Shown here one piece after another: positions 32,959-42,162 of a stretch of 64,000 nucleotides of DNA. The translations under genes and the position numbers were made by a program. Positions within the stretch are counted from its first letter, which is position 1; the number at the start of each line of letters is the position of its first letter. Origin of the DNA: Croceibacterium selenioxidans (lineage in GTDB: Bacteria > Pseudomonadota > Alphaproteobacteria > Sphingomonadales > Sphingomonadaceae); contig NZ_JAHFVK010000001.1 of assembly GCF_018599195.1 (NCBI RefSeq), forward strand, positions 1-64,000, given 5' to 3'. A model generated the notes under the pieces. The model worked only from the letters and a program-made list of their open reading frames with translations. It was not told where the DNA came from and made no database searches.

Positions 32959-33786
32959 TTAGCTGGTAGGCCATGGTCGCAGAATAGTTGCCGGTTCGCT
33001 GAGATAGGCGTCATGGAGGATCGCCACCAGGGCATCAGGAGCAGGCATTTCGACCGGTCCCATACCCACTAACCCGATGCCGGGCGTCCAGGAATTCATG
33101 ACTGCCCCTGCCAAGCTTCTCACACGTTCCATCGTCACCACTTCCTGGCGTTGCGGAATGCCTCGCCGTGTCAACTGGCGTCGGACGATCGCCATTGTCA
33201 CGCCTGGCAAAACAGCCGCCTCGGGCCAGATGACCGCTTCGCCGTCCCAGAAGGCGAGGTTCCAAATTGTCGCCTCGCTAAGCCGTCCTCTCGAGTCGAT
33301 AAAGGCCGCATCATCGTAGCCCTCCACCACTGCCTTTCGGAGAAAGTAGGTCTTGGCCGATTCGCCGACGTGCTTGATGCCAGGAAGCGGACGTTCGTGT
33401 TCAACGACCGCGAGCCGCAGCGGGCCCTTAGGGCCGCTGGCCGGCGGTCCCGTGCGGATAAGGACGGCCGGAGTCTGCTCCCCGCCAACCGCGGTGAATT
33501 CGCCGGCACGCGAGAATACCGTAACCGTCAACGATTGCTCAGCCGGCCCGCCCTCGACTGCACGCCGCAAAAGAACATCAATATGACTGTCTGGGACTGC
33601 CCGACCAAAGAACTCGAGTGAGGCCGTGCGAAGGCGCGCGAGATGGAGATCCAACCCCCTTACGCGTCCCCCCTGCAATTGCATGGCGGTGAAATGCGCG
33701 AAGCCCGAAAACGCCAGCGGTATGAGGTCCTCACGCGTGGCCGGCCGACCATCGATTTGAGTTTGAAAGCTAGAAGTGTCCGACAT
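32959..33786 (-). CDS. Class IV aminotransferase-like PLP enzyme
   Basis: The product is 275 residues. LSEATIWNLAFWDGEAVIWP and LPGVTMAIVRRQL are fold type IV features (branched-chain aminotransferase, D-amino-acid aminotransferase, 4-amino-4-deoxychorismate lyase). HVGESAKTYFLRK supplies the probable PLP-binding lysine. The substrate is not clear. The start is ATG 33786, downstream of a MerR-type promoter with a long spacer (TTGACC at 33853-33848 on this strand), so it is probably controlled by the divergent MerR gene. Confidence 0.8.
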   Translation of the reverse strand: MSDTSSFQTQIDGRPATREDLIPLAFSGFAHFTAMQLQGGRVRGLDLHLARLRTASLEFFGRAVPDSHIDVLLRRAVEGGPAEQSLTVTVFSRAGEFTAVGGEQTPAVLIRTGPPASGPKGPLRLAVVEHERPLPGIKHVGESAKTYFLRKAVVEGYDDAAFIDSRGRLSEATIWNLAFWDGEAVIWPEAAVLPGVTMAIVRRQLTRRGIPQRQEVVTMERVRSLAGAVMNSWTPGIGLVGMGPVEMPAPDALVAILHDAYLSEPATILRPWPTS

Positions 33787-33828
33787 GGTGGTTGCCCTTG
33801 GAATTGACTTATTGGGCGGCGCGTTTAC

Positions 33829-33850
33829 ACCCTGACAGCGCTGTTAGGGT
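33829..33850 (-). promoter_or_regulatory. MerR-type operator-promoter
   Basis: ACCCT..ACAGCGCTGT..AGGGT forms a 22-bp palindrome with a single unmatched pair. It lies between a TTGACC -35 box and a TGTAAA/GTAAAC -10 region on the minus strand, giving an 18-19 bp spacer. Over-long spacers with a central dyad are the hallmark of promoters activated by MerR-family proteins through DNA untwisting. It faces the aminotransferase gene. Confidence 0.72.
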
Positions 33851-33862
33851 CAAGAGGCTATT

Positions 33863-34234
33863 GTGCGCATAGGTGAACTGTCCACGCGGACTGGCGTTAG
33901 CGTCCGAATGCTTCGCTATTACGAAGCTCAGGGGATTCTAACGCCTACTAGGACCCAGAACGGATATCGGGATTATGGACCGGCTGAGGAGGAGATCATC
34001 AGGCAAGTCCAGCACCTCGGCGAGGCGGGCATGACACTGCCTGTGATCCGCCAGTTTCTACCTTGCTCGCTGGAACGGTTGGCCGCCTATGAATCCTGCG
34101 ATGAGCTGAAACTGCTCTTGCGGGAACAGATCGAGCGCGTCGACGAACGTCTGAATAATTTGGCACTTAGTCGCCAAACGCTTTCTGCCCTGTTAGCGAC
34201 CTTCGAAGCTTCGAGTCCTGAGGTGGCCTGCTGA
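33863..34234 (+). CDS. MerR-family transcriptional regulator
   Basis: The product is 123 residues. The winged-helix start MRIGELSTRTGVSVRMLRYYEAQGIL is classic MerR, followed by NGYRDYG and a long dimerisation helix (about 75-110). The only conserved cysteines (C68, C79, C123) do not form an obvious metal site, so an organic or stress effector is more likely. The start is GTG 33863. It diverges from the aminotransferase gene and should bind the 22-bp palindrome between them, activating the aminotransferase and repressing itself. Confidence 0.85.
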   Translation: MRIGELSTRTGVSVRMLRYYEAQGILTPTRTQNGYRDYGPAEEEIIRQVQHLGEAGMTLPVIRQFLPCSLERLAAYESCDELKLLLREQIERVDERLNNLALSRQTLSALLATFEASSPEVAC

Positions 34235-34306
34235 TCGGGGCGGGCGAACTCGTCAAGCCAGCTTGTGACGCGGCGCGAAGTGCAATCCCGACGCTAGTGG
34301 ACCTGC

Positions 34307-34339
34307 GGCCTTTGAAGGCCTAACCTCTCGCTCGAGAGG
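34307..34339 (+). other. Two adjacent hairpins in a gene leader
   Basis: GGCCTTTGAAGGCC (34307-34320) and CCTCTCG-CT-CGAGAGG (34324-34339) are consecutive inverted repeats. The second contains part of the ribosome site AGGAG of the following membrane-protein gene, so it could dampen translation. They might instead be a weak terminator for merR. Confidence 0.4.
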
Positions 34340-34349
34340 AGACCGGTAT

Positions 34350-34757
34350 ATGGCCGCAAATACAGACGTTTCCGCCTGGATCCTGCTGTTTATCGGGTTC
34401 TACGCGCTGGCCGCGGCGGTGGGTGAGCTGCGGGCGCCTAACACCTGGTGGGCGATGCTCAAGGACTTCGAGCGCAGCCCGGCCTTGCGCTTCCTCACCG
34501 GCCTGGTCGCGCTGGCGCTGGGTGCCGCGATCTACCTCGTTAACCCCTGGCGGCCTGGCGACTGGCTGTCGATCACGGTCAGCGTGATCGGCGGCATCGC
34601 GGTCGCCGAGGGCGCGCTGATCCTCGCCTCGGGCGACCGCTTTCTCCACTTCGCGAGGGCGCTGGTGGGGCGAGCCGGGAGAGCCTGGGCCGGATTCGCG
34701 GCCTTGTTCGGCGTGGCGGCGGTACTGGCGGCGTTGTCCCGGCTGCAGATGTTTTGA
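34350..34757 (+). CDS. Small membrane protein of unknown function
   Basis: The product is 135 residues with four hydrophobic segments (about 10-27, 45-65, 74-92, 108-130). It contains GFYALAAAVGELRAPNTWWAML and FLTGLVALALGAAIYLV. I recognise no family motif. AGGAG lies about nine bases before ATG 34350. Confidence 0.6.
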   Translation: MAANTDVSAWILLFIGFYALAAAVGELRAPNTWWAMLKDFERSPALRFLTGLVALALGAAIYLVNPWRPGDWLSITVSVIGGIAVAEGALILASGDRFLHFARALVGRAGRAWAGFAALFGVAAVLAALSRLQMF

Positions 34758-34783
34758 GGCGGGCTTGAAATTGGACAACACTT

Positions 34784-34789
34784 TGTACA
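34784..34789. promoter_or_regulatory. YefM-type TGTACA operator core
   Basis: TGTACA, the core hexamer recognised by the YefM-YoeB complex in E. coli, lies 11 bases before the antitoxin start at 34800. Its flanks are CTT and TATG. A degenerate second half may be TTGGACAA at 34771-34778. Autorepression here is inference from the known system. Confidence 0.5.
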
Positions 34790-34799
34790 TATGAGGGGC

Positions 34800-35054
34800 G
34801 TGCAAACCATTAGCTATTCAGACGCACGCGAGAACTTGAAGTCGGTAATCGACAAGGTTGTCGCGGATCATGCGCCCATCGCGATCACTCGCCAGCGGGG
34901 GGAGGGCGCGGTGCTGGTGTCGGAGAGCGATTGGGCCTCGATCGAAGAGACGATGTACCTCCTGCGCTCACCGGCGAACGCGCGTGAGCTGCTGGCGAGC
35001 ATCGCCGAACTTGATGCAGGCAAGGGTGTTGAACGCGAGCTGATCGATCCGTGA
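34800..35054 (+). CDS. yefM: YefM/Phd-family antitoxin
   Basis: The product is 84 residues from GTG 34800, which has GAGGGG just upstream and gives the typical start MQTISYSDARENLKSVIDKV; ATG 34791 is in frame. The DNA-binding N-terminal half and the ISYSDARENL motif are characteristic of YefM. The acidic C-terminal tail (AELDAGKGVERELIDP) should wrap the toxin. It overlaps the toxin gene as GTGA. Confidence 0.88.
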   Translation: MQTISYSDARENLKSVIDKVVADHAPIAITRQRGEGAVLVSESDWASIEETMYLLRSPANARELLASIAELDAGKGVERELIDP

Positions 35055-35317
35055 AGCTTGTCTTCTCGGAACGCGCTTGGGGGCATTATCTTTACTGGCA
35101 GACCGAAGATCCGAAGGTGCTCAAGCGCCTGAACGGGCTCCTCAAGGAGTGCCTGCGGAACCCATTCCGCGGAACTGGCAAACCTGAGCCGCTAGGTGGG
35201 AATCTCGCGGGCTGGTGGTCTCGTAGAATCAACCAGGAACACCGGCTGGTATATCGCGTCAGCGGCAAAGGTGCGTCGCAAGCGCTCGAAGTGGCCCAGT
35301 GCCGGTACCACTACTAA
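35051..35317 (+). CDS. yoeB: YoeB-family mRNA interferase toxin
   Basis: The product is 88 residues. E46, R65 and the terminal H87-Y88 correspond to the catalytic Glu, Arg and C-terminal His-Tyr of YoeB. KLVFSERAWGHYLYWQTED and HRLVYRV are typical of the family. YoeB cleaves mRNA on the ribosome. GTG 35051 overlaps the antitoxin stop. The last four bases overlap the convergent SRAP gene. Confidence 0.9.
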   Translation: MKLVFSERAWGHYLYWQTEDPKVLKRLNGLLKECLRNPFRGTGKPEPLGGNLAGWWSRRINQEHRLVYRVSGKGASQALEVAQCRYHY

Positions 35318-35895
35318 GCGCGATTGACGTTCAGCGATCCACTCAGCAGCGGCTGGATGAAAGTCCCCTCCGGTTCCACAGCATCGAGCCAGCCGAAACA
35401 GGCCGCCGGACTTAGCAGCACGACCTGGCGGTTATGATAGGGTTCGATGTCGGGCCCCGGCTCGCAGGTGAGTAGCGTGAACGCCTCGCCCACCTTGGGA
35501 TCGGAGCGAACGATACCCGCGATGCCGAACCATTCGTGGCCCGGCCAGGTGAACAGCCAGCGATCCTTACGCTTGGCCTTGGGGTCTTCGGGCGCGGTGA
35601 ATTCGTAGAAGCCGTCGGTCAGTACAACGCAGCGCTCGGCCGGAGCGAAGCGGCGGCCTTCGCCCCGAAAATTGAAGACGGGCTTCCCGGTCGGAGCGGG
35701 CCAGCTCCAGCGGCGCTCGACCAGTTCCAGCCCTCCGCTCGCCGAAGTCCGCACGATCGGCGCCCGCTCGGTGATCCGCACGTCGCGCGGCTCGAAGTTG
35801 GGCACGCCGTCGGGAAAGGCGATCTCACGCCCGAGCTCGCGAGCAAGGCCGACGATCGCGTCGGGGGCTTTCTCCATGCGATAGAGGTTGCACAT
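35314..35895 (-). CDS. SRAP-family protein (YedK/HMCES-like)
   Basis: The product is 193 residues. The catalytic Cys2 (MCNLYRM), the Asn in NFRGEGRRF, the Glu in GFYEF and the His in YHNRQVVLL are the SRAP active-site set, which forms a covalent link with abasic sites in single-stranded DNA. It is shorter than E. coli YedK (222). The role is DNA-protein crosslink formation to protect abasic sites. It lies opposite the YoeB gene with a 4-bp overlap. Confidence 0.88.
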   Translation of the reverse strand: MCNLYRMEKAPDAIVGLARELGREIAFPDGVPNFEPRDVRITERAPIVRTSASGGLELVERRWSWPAPTGKPVFNFRGEGRRFAPAERCVVLTDGFYEFTAPEDPKAKRKDRWLFTWPGHEWFGIAGIVRSDPKVGEAFTLLTCEPGPDIEPYHNRQVVLLSPAACFGWLDAVEPEGTFIQPLLSGSLNVNRA

Positions 35896-35959
35896 CGCGC
35901 CACTCTAGCGCTTCGAATTGAACTCTTTAAGTCCCGCGCCAACACGCCTAGGGTGCGCG

Positions 35960-37978
<2,019 letters not shown>

Positions 37979-37979
<1 letters not shown>

Positions 37980-38134
37980 TGGCCGACCTCTACGCCAAGG
38001 CGCTGGATTCCGAACGCAAGGCCCTGTGGGCGACGTGCCGGCTCAAGGGGCTGGCGAAGGACACGCCGGAGAGGCAGCGGATTGCTGAGCTGGACCGGCT
38101 TATTGCGGAGCATAAGGCGAAGAAGGCGGGGTGA
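37979..38134 (+). CDS. Small basic helical protein coupled to thiC
   Basis: The product is 51 residues: MADLYAKALDSERKALWATC..., ending AEHKAKKAG. It is lysine-rich and helical. Its ATG overlaps the thiC TAA (TAATG), so it is very likely translated with thiC and regulated by the TPP riboswitch. I know no family for it. Confidence 0.6.
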
Positions 38135-38211
38135 GGCTTGGGGCGAGTTGCCGCATTTCCATTGACGGATTCCGCTGGAGTTACGATTATCGTAAATCGA
38201 AAGGAGGCGGT

Positions 38212-38385
38212 ATGAGTGAGCATCTGCAAAAGCTGATCGACGCCTCACGCGGTCGCGAGATGTCGGATGCGGAAAAGGAGGCGCAGCGGCAAAGCTTCGC
38301 CTACGGGAACGCCCATATTGAAAACTCGCGAGTGACGCGCGCAATGGTTGCTGAAGCGGCTGAGAAGCTGGCGAAAGCCAAATAG
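38212..38385 (+). CDS. Candidate Fic-toxin antitoxin (VbhA/FicA-like)
   Basis: The product is 57 residues: MSEHLQKLIDASRGREMSDA and then EKEAQRQSFAYGNAHIENSRV. The NAHIEN segment resembles the inhibitory motif (S/T)xxxE(G/N) that positions a glutamate in the Fic active site, with Asn replacing Ser/Thr. It lies two bases before the Fic gene. AAGGAGG lies before the ATG. The antitoxin role follows from motif and position. Confidence 0.7.
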   Translation: MSEHLQKLIDASRGREMSDAEKEAQRQSFAYGNAHIENSRVTRAMVAEAAEKLAKAK

Positions 38386-38387
38386 GA

Positions 38388-39074
38388 GTGAGCGACGGCG
38401 ACCGTCATAGCGTTGCGGCGCAGCCGTCGCTCATTTCCGATCCAGTCGAAGAAGCGCGTCGGGAGTCGGAAAACGCACTGGCGCAATTCGATCGGGTGCT
38501 AGACCTTATCGACGAGGTGGTCCGAGGCGCACGACCTTTCCGTCTTCGAACTTCAATGATCCTTGACTTGCATCGGCTCGCGCTCGACGGGCTAAGTCAA
38601 TACTCGGGCAACTTTCGGCCAGCCGATGTCGAAATCGGCCAGAGTAAGCATGTGCCGCCCAAGGCTCATTTAGTGGCCGAATTGATCGAGGACATGTGCG
38701 ACTATGTCATGGCCAAGTTCGACGACGCTCAAGCGCTTCATTTATGCGCATACGTGATGTGGCGCCTTAATTGGATTCATCCCTTTACCGACGGAAATGG
38801 CCGGACGTCGCGCGCTTTGGCATACTTCGTTCTATGCGCCAAAATTGGATATCGATTGCCCGGTCATGTCACGTTGCCTGAGCATATCGCCGCAGACAAA
38901 GCACCCTACTATAAGGCGCTCGAGAAAGCGGACGAGCAATGGAATGAGGGCAGTCTAGATCTCTCCGAACTTGAGGCATTGCTCGATGAAACTCTCGCCA
39001 AGCAGTTGGTCACCGCATACGAGGATGCAAGAGATCCAAGCTCTGGACCGCCTAAGGAGCGAAAACTCCACTAA
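38388..39074 (+). CDS. Fic-domain protein (AMP-transferase-like toxin)
   Basis: The product is 228 residues. The complete Fic core HPFTDGNGRTSR (131-142) is present, with the catalytic His and the ATP-binding Gly/Asn/Arg residues. Fic enzymes usually AMPylate hydroxyl groups on target proteins. No internal inhibitory motif is evident in the N-terminal half, consistent with a class I enzyme controlled by the upstream small protein. The start is GTG 38388; ribosome spacing is unusually short, so translation may depend on coupling to the upstream stop. Confidence 0.85.
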   Translation: MSDGDRHSVAAQPSLISDPVEEARRESENALAQFDRVLDLIDEVVRGARPFRLRTSMILDLHRLALDGLSQYSGNFRPADVEIGQSKHVPPKAHLVAELIEDMCDYVMAKFDDAQALHLCAYVMWRLNWIHPFTDGNGRTSRALAYFVLCAKIGYRLPGHVTLPEHIAADKAPYYKALEKADEQWNEGSLDLSELEALLDETLAKQLVTAYEDARDPSSGPPKERKLH

Positions 39075-39142
39075 TCTGGATGCATGAGGATCGCGAGATC
39101 CTGAAAGCGCCGGCAAAATCGTAGCTCCCGGCGCTCCACCCC

Positions 39143-39451
39143 TCACCGCTTCCGCACAAACTCCGCCCGCAATACCAGCCCCTTGATCCCCTCGAACCGG
39201 CAGTCGATTTCCTGCGCGTCGCCGGTCAGGCGGATCGACTTGATGAGCGTGCCCTGCTTGAGCGTGCGGCCCGCGCCTTTGACTTCGAGGTCCTTGATCA
39301 GCGTCACCTGGTCGCCATCGGCCAGCAGGTTGCCCACCGCATCTCGCACTTCCACCGCGCCCTCTGCGGCGCGCTTGGCCGCCAGTTCGGAGGCGGGGAG
39401 CCATTCGCCGGTGTCTTCGTCGTATACGTAGTCTTCGTCTTCACCGGACAT
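39143..39451 (-). CDS. PhnA/YjdM-domain protein
   Basis: The product is 102 residues. The C-terminal domain (VRDAVGNLLADGDQVTLIKDLEVKG followed by LKQGTLIKSIRLTGD) is the PhnA/YjdM beta-barrel. The N-terminal part has an acidic segment with DEDTGEWLPASE but lacks the zinc-ribbon cysteines often present in PhnA. Function is unsettled; the original link to phosphonates is not supported in many species. ATG 39451 has AAGGAG upstream. Confidence 0.75.
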   Translation of the reverse strand: MSGEDEDYVYDEDTGEWLPASELAAKRAAEGAVEVRDAVGNLLADGDQVTLIKDLEVKGAGRTLKQGTLIKSIRLTGDAQEIDCRFEGIKGLVLRAEFVRKR

Positions 39452-39521
39452 GGTTGGGGTCTCCTTTGCCGGATGCCTTGGCACTCTTGCGGGGGTTTGG
39501 CGAGGTTGGGGTTGGAAGCGA

Positions 39522-39986
39522 TCAATCCCCGTCGGACGATCCCGCGCTTTCCTGCCCGACGCCGAATTTGGCCATGACCTCGGGCCCGGTCAGCTTCTCG
39601 CTGTCGGCGTCGAACGCATAGTACGCCGGCTTCTCGTCGATGAAGATCTCTTCCGACAACGGCAAGAAGGCATCGTCGGGGAACAGGCCGGCGGTGAAGC
39701 TGTGATTGCCGTTGGGGATATAGTGATAGAACAGGCTGCTGCCGCAGCGGCCGCAGAAGCCGCGCTCGGCCCAGTCGGAGGAGCGGTAGCGGACGACATG
39801 GTCCTCGCCCCCGATCTCGACCTCGGGCCCGAACTGCGCGCCGAGGAAGGCGAGGCCGTTCCAGCGGCGGCACATTTCGCAATGGCAGGCTTCGACATGC
39901 CGCCGCACCGGCGTCCCGCGCACGGTGACCGCGCCGCACAGGCAGTGGCCTTCGATGGGCTGGTTTTCCAAGGGCTTGCTCGCCAT
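39522..39986 (-). CDS. GFA-family (glutathione-dependent formaldehyde-activating-like) protein
   Basis: The product is 154 residues. The zinc-binding pattern CLCGAV, ACHCEMCRRW, and CGRCGSSLFYH is the GFA/CENP-V fold signature. The family includes Gfa but most members have unknown substrates. FFVHY-type dehydrogenase partners are absent. ATG 39986 gives the compact domain; a longer frame reaches 40070. Confidence 0.82.
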   Translation of the reverse strand: MASKPLENQPIEGHCLCGAVTVRGTPVRRHVEACHCEMCRRWNGLAFLGAQFGPEVEIGGEDHVVRYRSSDWAERGFCGRCGSSLFYHYIPNGNHSFTAGLFPDDAFLPLSEEIFIDEKPAYYAFDADSEKLTGPEVMAKFGVGQESAGSSDGD

Positions 39987-40071
39987 GAATTGTCGGGAGT
40001 TCAGGGCTATCCCGGACGGGGAGGCGTGGCAACCTGCGGGAACTACGGAGAGTGTCGTCGGACCCTTCAAG

Positions 40072-40098
40072 TCCTCCCCGAGACGAGCTCGGGGAGGA
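40072..40098. repeat. CTCGGGGAGGA hairpin, dispersed copy 1
   Basis: TCCTCCCCGAG (40072-40082), loop ACGAG, CTCGGGGAGGA (40088-40098) form a perfect 11-bp stem followed by TCTTT. A near-identical hairpin occurs at 52472-52499. It could end transcription, but the repeat nature suggests a family of short palindromic elements. Confidence 0.6.
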
Positions 40099-40152
40099 TC
40101 TTTGAAGAAAAAACGTTTTCCTACATGACTTTAATTTGCTTCATCCTGCCGG

Positions 40153-40434
40153 ATGACACAGATCGCACCCCGCTCACCCGCTCCTCGATCTCAGCCGCGT
40201 GCCCACGCCGACTATCGCTGGACGCAGGAGAAAATGGTCGCCTTCCTCCGCGCTCTCGCCACCAGCGGCAAAGTGGCCGAGGCAGCACGCACCGTCGGCA
40301 TGACCCGGCATTCGGCTTATCGTTTACGCAAGCGGCTAGGACCGCAGTTTAGCGAAGTGTGGGAGAGGGCGCGCAAGATCGGCGTCGTCGCTCGCCAAAG
40401 TGACACTTTTCGCGGACCGGCAGCCGCAAGGTGA
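40153..40434 (+). CDS. Small helix-turn-helix protein
   Basis: The product is 93 residues. YRWTQEKMVAFLRALATSGKVAEAARTVGMTRHSAYRLRKRLG is a typical helix-turn-helix. It probably binds DNA. The codons for its final residues lie in the first two GTGACACTTTT copies (40400 and 40431), so the repeat cluster invades the 3' end of the gene. Similar small HTH genes are frequent in sphingomonads; I know no named family. Confidence 0.7.
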   Translation: MTQIAPRSPAPRSQPRAHADYRWTQEKMVAFLRALATSGKVAEAARTVGMTRHSAYRLRKRLGPQFSEVWERARKIGVVARQSDTFRGPAAAR

Positions 40435-40541
40435 CACTTTTCCAGACCAAGGTGACACTTTTGGCCGGAAAACTGTCACCTTGGACCGGCAAGGTGACAG
40501 AAATCGCTTGGACAGTGTCACCCCGTCACCCCTGTCACTTT
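40400..40541. repeat. GTGACACTTTT repeat cluster
   Basis: Three exact direct copies of GTGACACTTTT start at 40400, 40431 and 40452. Five shorter, mostly inverted variants follow (CTGTCACC 40473, GGTGACAG 40493, AGTGTCACC 40514, CGTCACC 40524, CTGTCACTTT 40532). An exact inverted copy occurs 16.6 kb away at 57152-57162. The spacing is irregular, so it is neither a CRISPR nor a simple tandem repeat. Confidence 0.7.
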
Positions 40542-40589
40542 GGCGATCCGGCGCGATCGGGTAAGCTGCCTAACGACAGGAGGTTCGCG

Positions 40590-41261
40590 ATGACACGTGA
40601 CGAAGCCCTGGCCCGCCTCGAAGCGCTTGGCAGCGAGAGGGTGCGCGAGCTGAACAGCAAGCGCGGCGTGACCGGCGACCAGTATGGTGTGATGATGGGC
40701 GACATCCGCAAGCTGGCAGACGAGATCAAGTCCGATCATTCGCTCGCGCTCGAGCTGTGGGACACGCGCATTCTCGAAGCGCGGCTGCTGGCGGTGCTGC
40801 TGATCAAGCCGAAGGAACTGTCGGGCGCGGCGCTCAACCAGTTGGTCCGCGCGAACCGGCAACTGCCGGTCTCCGATTGGCTCAATAGTTATGTAGTAAA
40901 GGTGCATCCGGAGAAGGAGGACTTGCGGCAGCGGTGGATGGAAAGCGACCATCCGATGGCGGCCCGGGCGGGCTGGAGCCTGACGGCAGAGCGAGTGGCG
41001 AAGAAGCCCGACGGCCTTGATCTGGCCCGGCTGCTCGACCGGATCGAGGCCGAGATGGCGACGGCCGATCCCGAACCGCAGTGGACCATGAACAACACCC
41101 TCGCCGCGATTGGGATCAACCACCCGCAGCACCGCGAGCGGGCGCTGGCGATCGGGGAGGCGCTCGGGGTTTATCGCGACTATCCGACCTCTGCCGGCTG
41201 CACCTCTCCCTTCGCTCCGGCCTGGATCGGCGAGATGGTCCGGCGTCAGGGAAATGCCTGA
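40590..41261 (+). CDS. AlkD-like DNA alkylation repair protein
   Basis: The product is 223 residues of paired helices, matching the HEAT-like AlkD fold (COG4912). MMGDIRKLADEIKSDHSLALELWDTRILEARLLAVLLI and VSDWLNSYVVKVHPEKEDLRQRW are characteristic; the conserved Trp/Asp in LWDT and the terminal SAGCTSPFAPAWIGEM are also typical. Members excise alkylated bases without base flipping; the catalytic Asp is only tentatively matched. ATG 40590 has AGGAGG upstream. Confidence 0.72.
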   Translation: MTRDEALARLEALGSERVRELNSKRGVTGDQYGVMMGDIRKLADEIKSDHSLALELWDTRILEARLLAVLLIKPKELSGAALNQLVRANRQLPVSDWLNSYVVKVHPEKEDLRQRWMESDHPMAARAGWSLTAERVAKKPDGLDLARLLDRIEAEMATADPEPQWTMNNTLAAIGINHPQHRERALAIGEALGVYRDYPTSAGCTSPFAPAWIGEMVRRQGNA

Positions 41262-41316
41262 GCCCGCCGGTAGGGATAACTGATATGATCGCCCCGCCTC
41301 GAACAGGAGCAAGCCG

Positions 41317-41763
41317 ATGAGCGACGACTTGTCGAACGCCACCCGCGTGGCGGCCGCCTATCGCCAGTGGGAGGAAAGCCTGGGCACCAATCCCGAACCG
41401 TTCATGGCCCTGGCCGACGAAAACGTCGAAATGGCCTCGGTACTCGATCCGCCCGATATGCACGAGCTTGCCAGCGACCACTACGGGCTCGACCGCATGC
41501 GCGAATACTTCGCGGCCATCGAGCAGGACTGGGAGATGATCGATTTCCCCAACGAGCGGGTGGTGGAGCAAGGCGATACGGTCGTGTGGATCGGCCGCTG
41601 CTCCTGGCGCAACCGCCATACCGGGCTCGTCATCAGTTCGCCTAAAGTCGACATCTGGACCTTCCGCGACGGTAAGGCCGTGCGCTTCCTGGAGCTGTTC
41701 GACACGCTCGGCTTCGCCCGGGCGGCGGGATTGCTGCCGCAACTCGCGGCGAGATTTGGCTGA
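41317..41763 (+). CDS. SnoaL/NTF2-like protein
   Basis: The product is 148 residues with the cone-shaped NTF2 fold pattern: an N-terminal helix (VAAAYRQWEESL), LADENVEMASVL, then YGLDRMREYFAAIEQDWEMIDF and the strands VVEQGDTVVWIGRCSW and KVDIWTFRDGKAVRFLEL. Such proteins are isomerases, dehydratases or binding proteins; no specific substrate can be named. AGGAG precedes ATG 41317. Confidence 0.75.
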   Translation: MSDDLSNATRVAAAYRQWEESLGTNPEPFMALADENVEMASVLDPPDMHELASDHYGLDRMREYFAAIEQDWEMIDFPNERVVEQGDTVVWIGRCSWRNRHTGLVISSPKVDIWTFRDGKAVRFLELFDTLGFARAAGLLPQLAARFG

Positions 41764-41781
41764 GTTATCCTGGGGGATCGC

Positions 41782-42075
41782 ATGAAGCATTTTCTGCTGA
41801 CTTACACGCTCGCGCCCGACTACCTCGAACGGCGCCCGGCCTTTCGAATGGAGCATTTGGCGCTGGCGAAAGAAGCCGTGGCGCGCGGGGAGCTTGTGCT
41901 GGGTGGACCGCTCAACCCTCCCGAGGAAGCGGTGCTGTTGTTCGCCGGTGACGATGCCTCCTCGGTCGAGGCCTTTGCGCGGGCCGATCCCTACGTGGTC
42001 AACGGCATCGTCAGGGAATGGCGTGTGCGGGAATGGACCACGGTTGTGGGCGAGGGGGCTATGTCTCCGGTTTGA
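41782..42075 (+). CDS. YciI-like protein
   Basis: The product is 97 residues. MKHFLLTYTLAPDYLERR, RMEHLALAKEAVARGELVLGGPL and ADPYVVNGIVREWRVREW match the ferredoxin-like YciI family, with a conserved His-Asp style pair (here EH at the helix). Function is unknown; a dehydrochlorinase-like role is known in one branch. It follows the SnoaL-like gene by 18 bases and is probably co-transcribed. Confidence 0.8.
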   Translation: MKHFLLTYTLAPDYLERRPAFRMEHLALAKEAVARGELVLGGPLNPPEEAVLLFAGDDASSVEAFARADPYVVNGIVREWRVREWTTVVGEGAMSPV

Positions 42076-42162
42076 AATACCTTTCTGTTCCGATTCCACT
42101 TCGCGGATGCAGCAAAAGCTATATCCTCCCGGCCGGTCGCGCCTGATTCGAGGAGTTTCCCG

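Noticed and set aside
40400-40541. CRISPR array
   Set aside because: Repeat units are only about 11 bases, irregularly spaced and in both orientations, and no cas genes are present.
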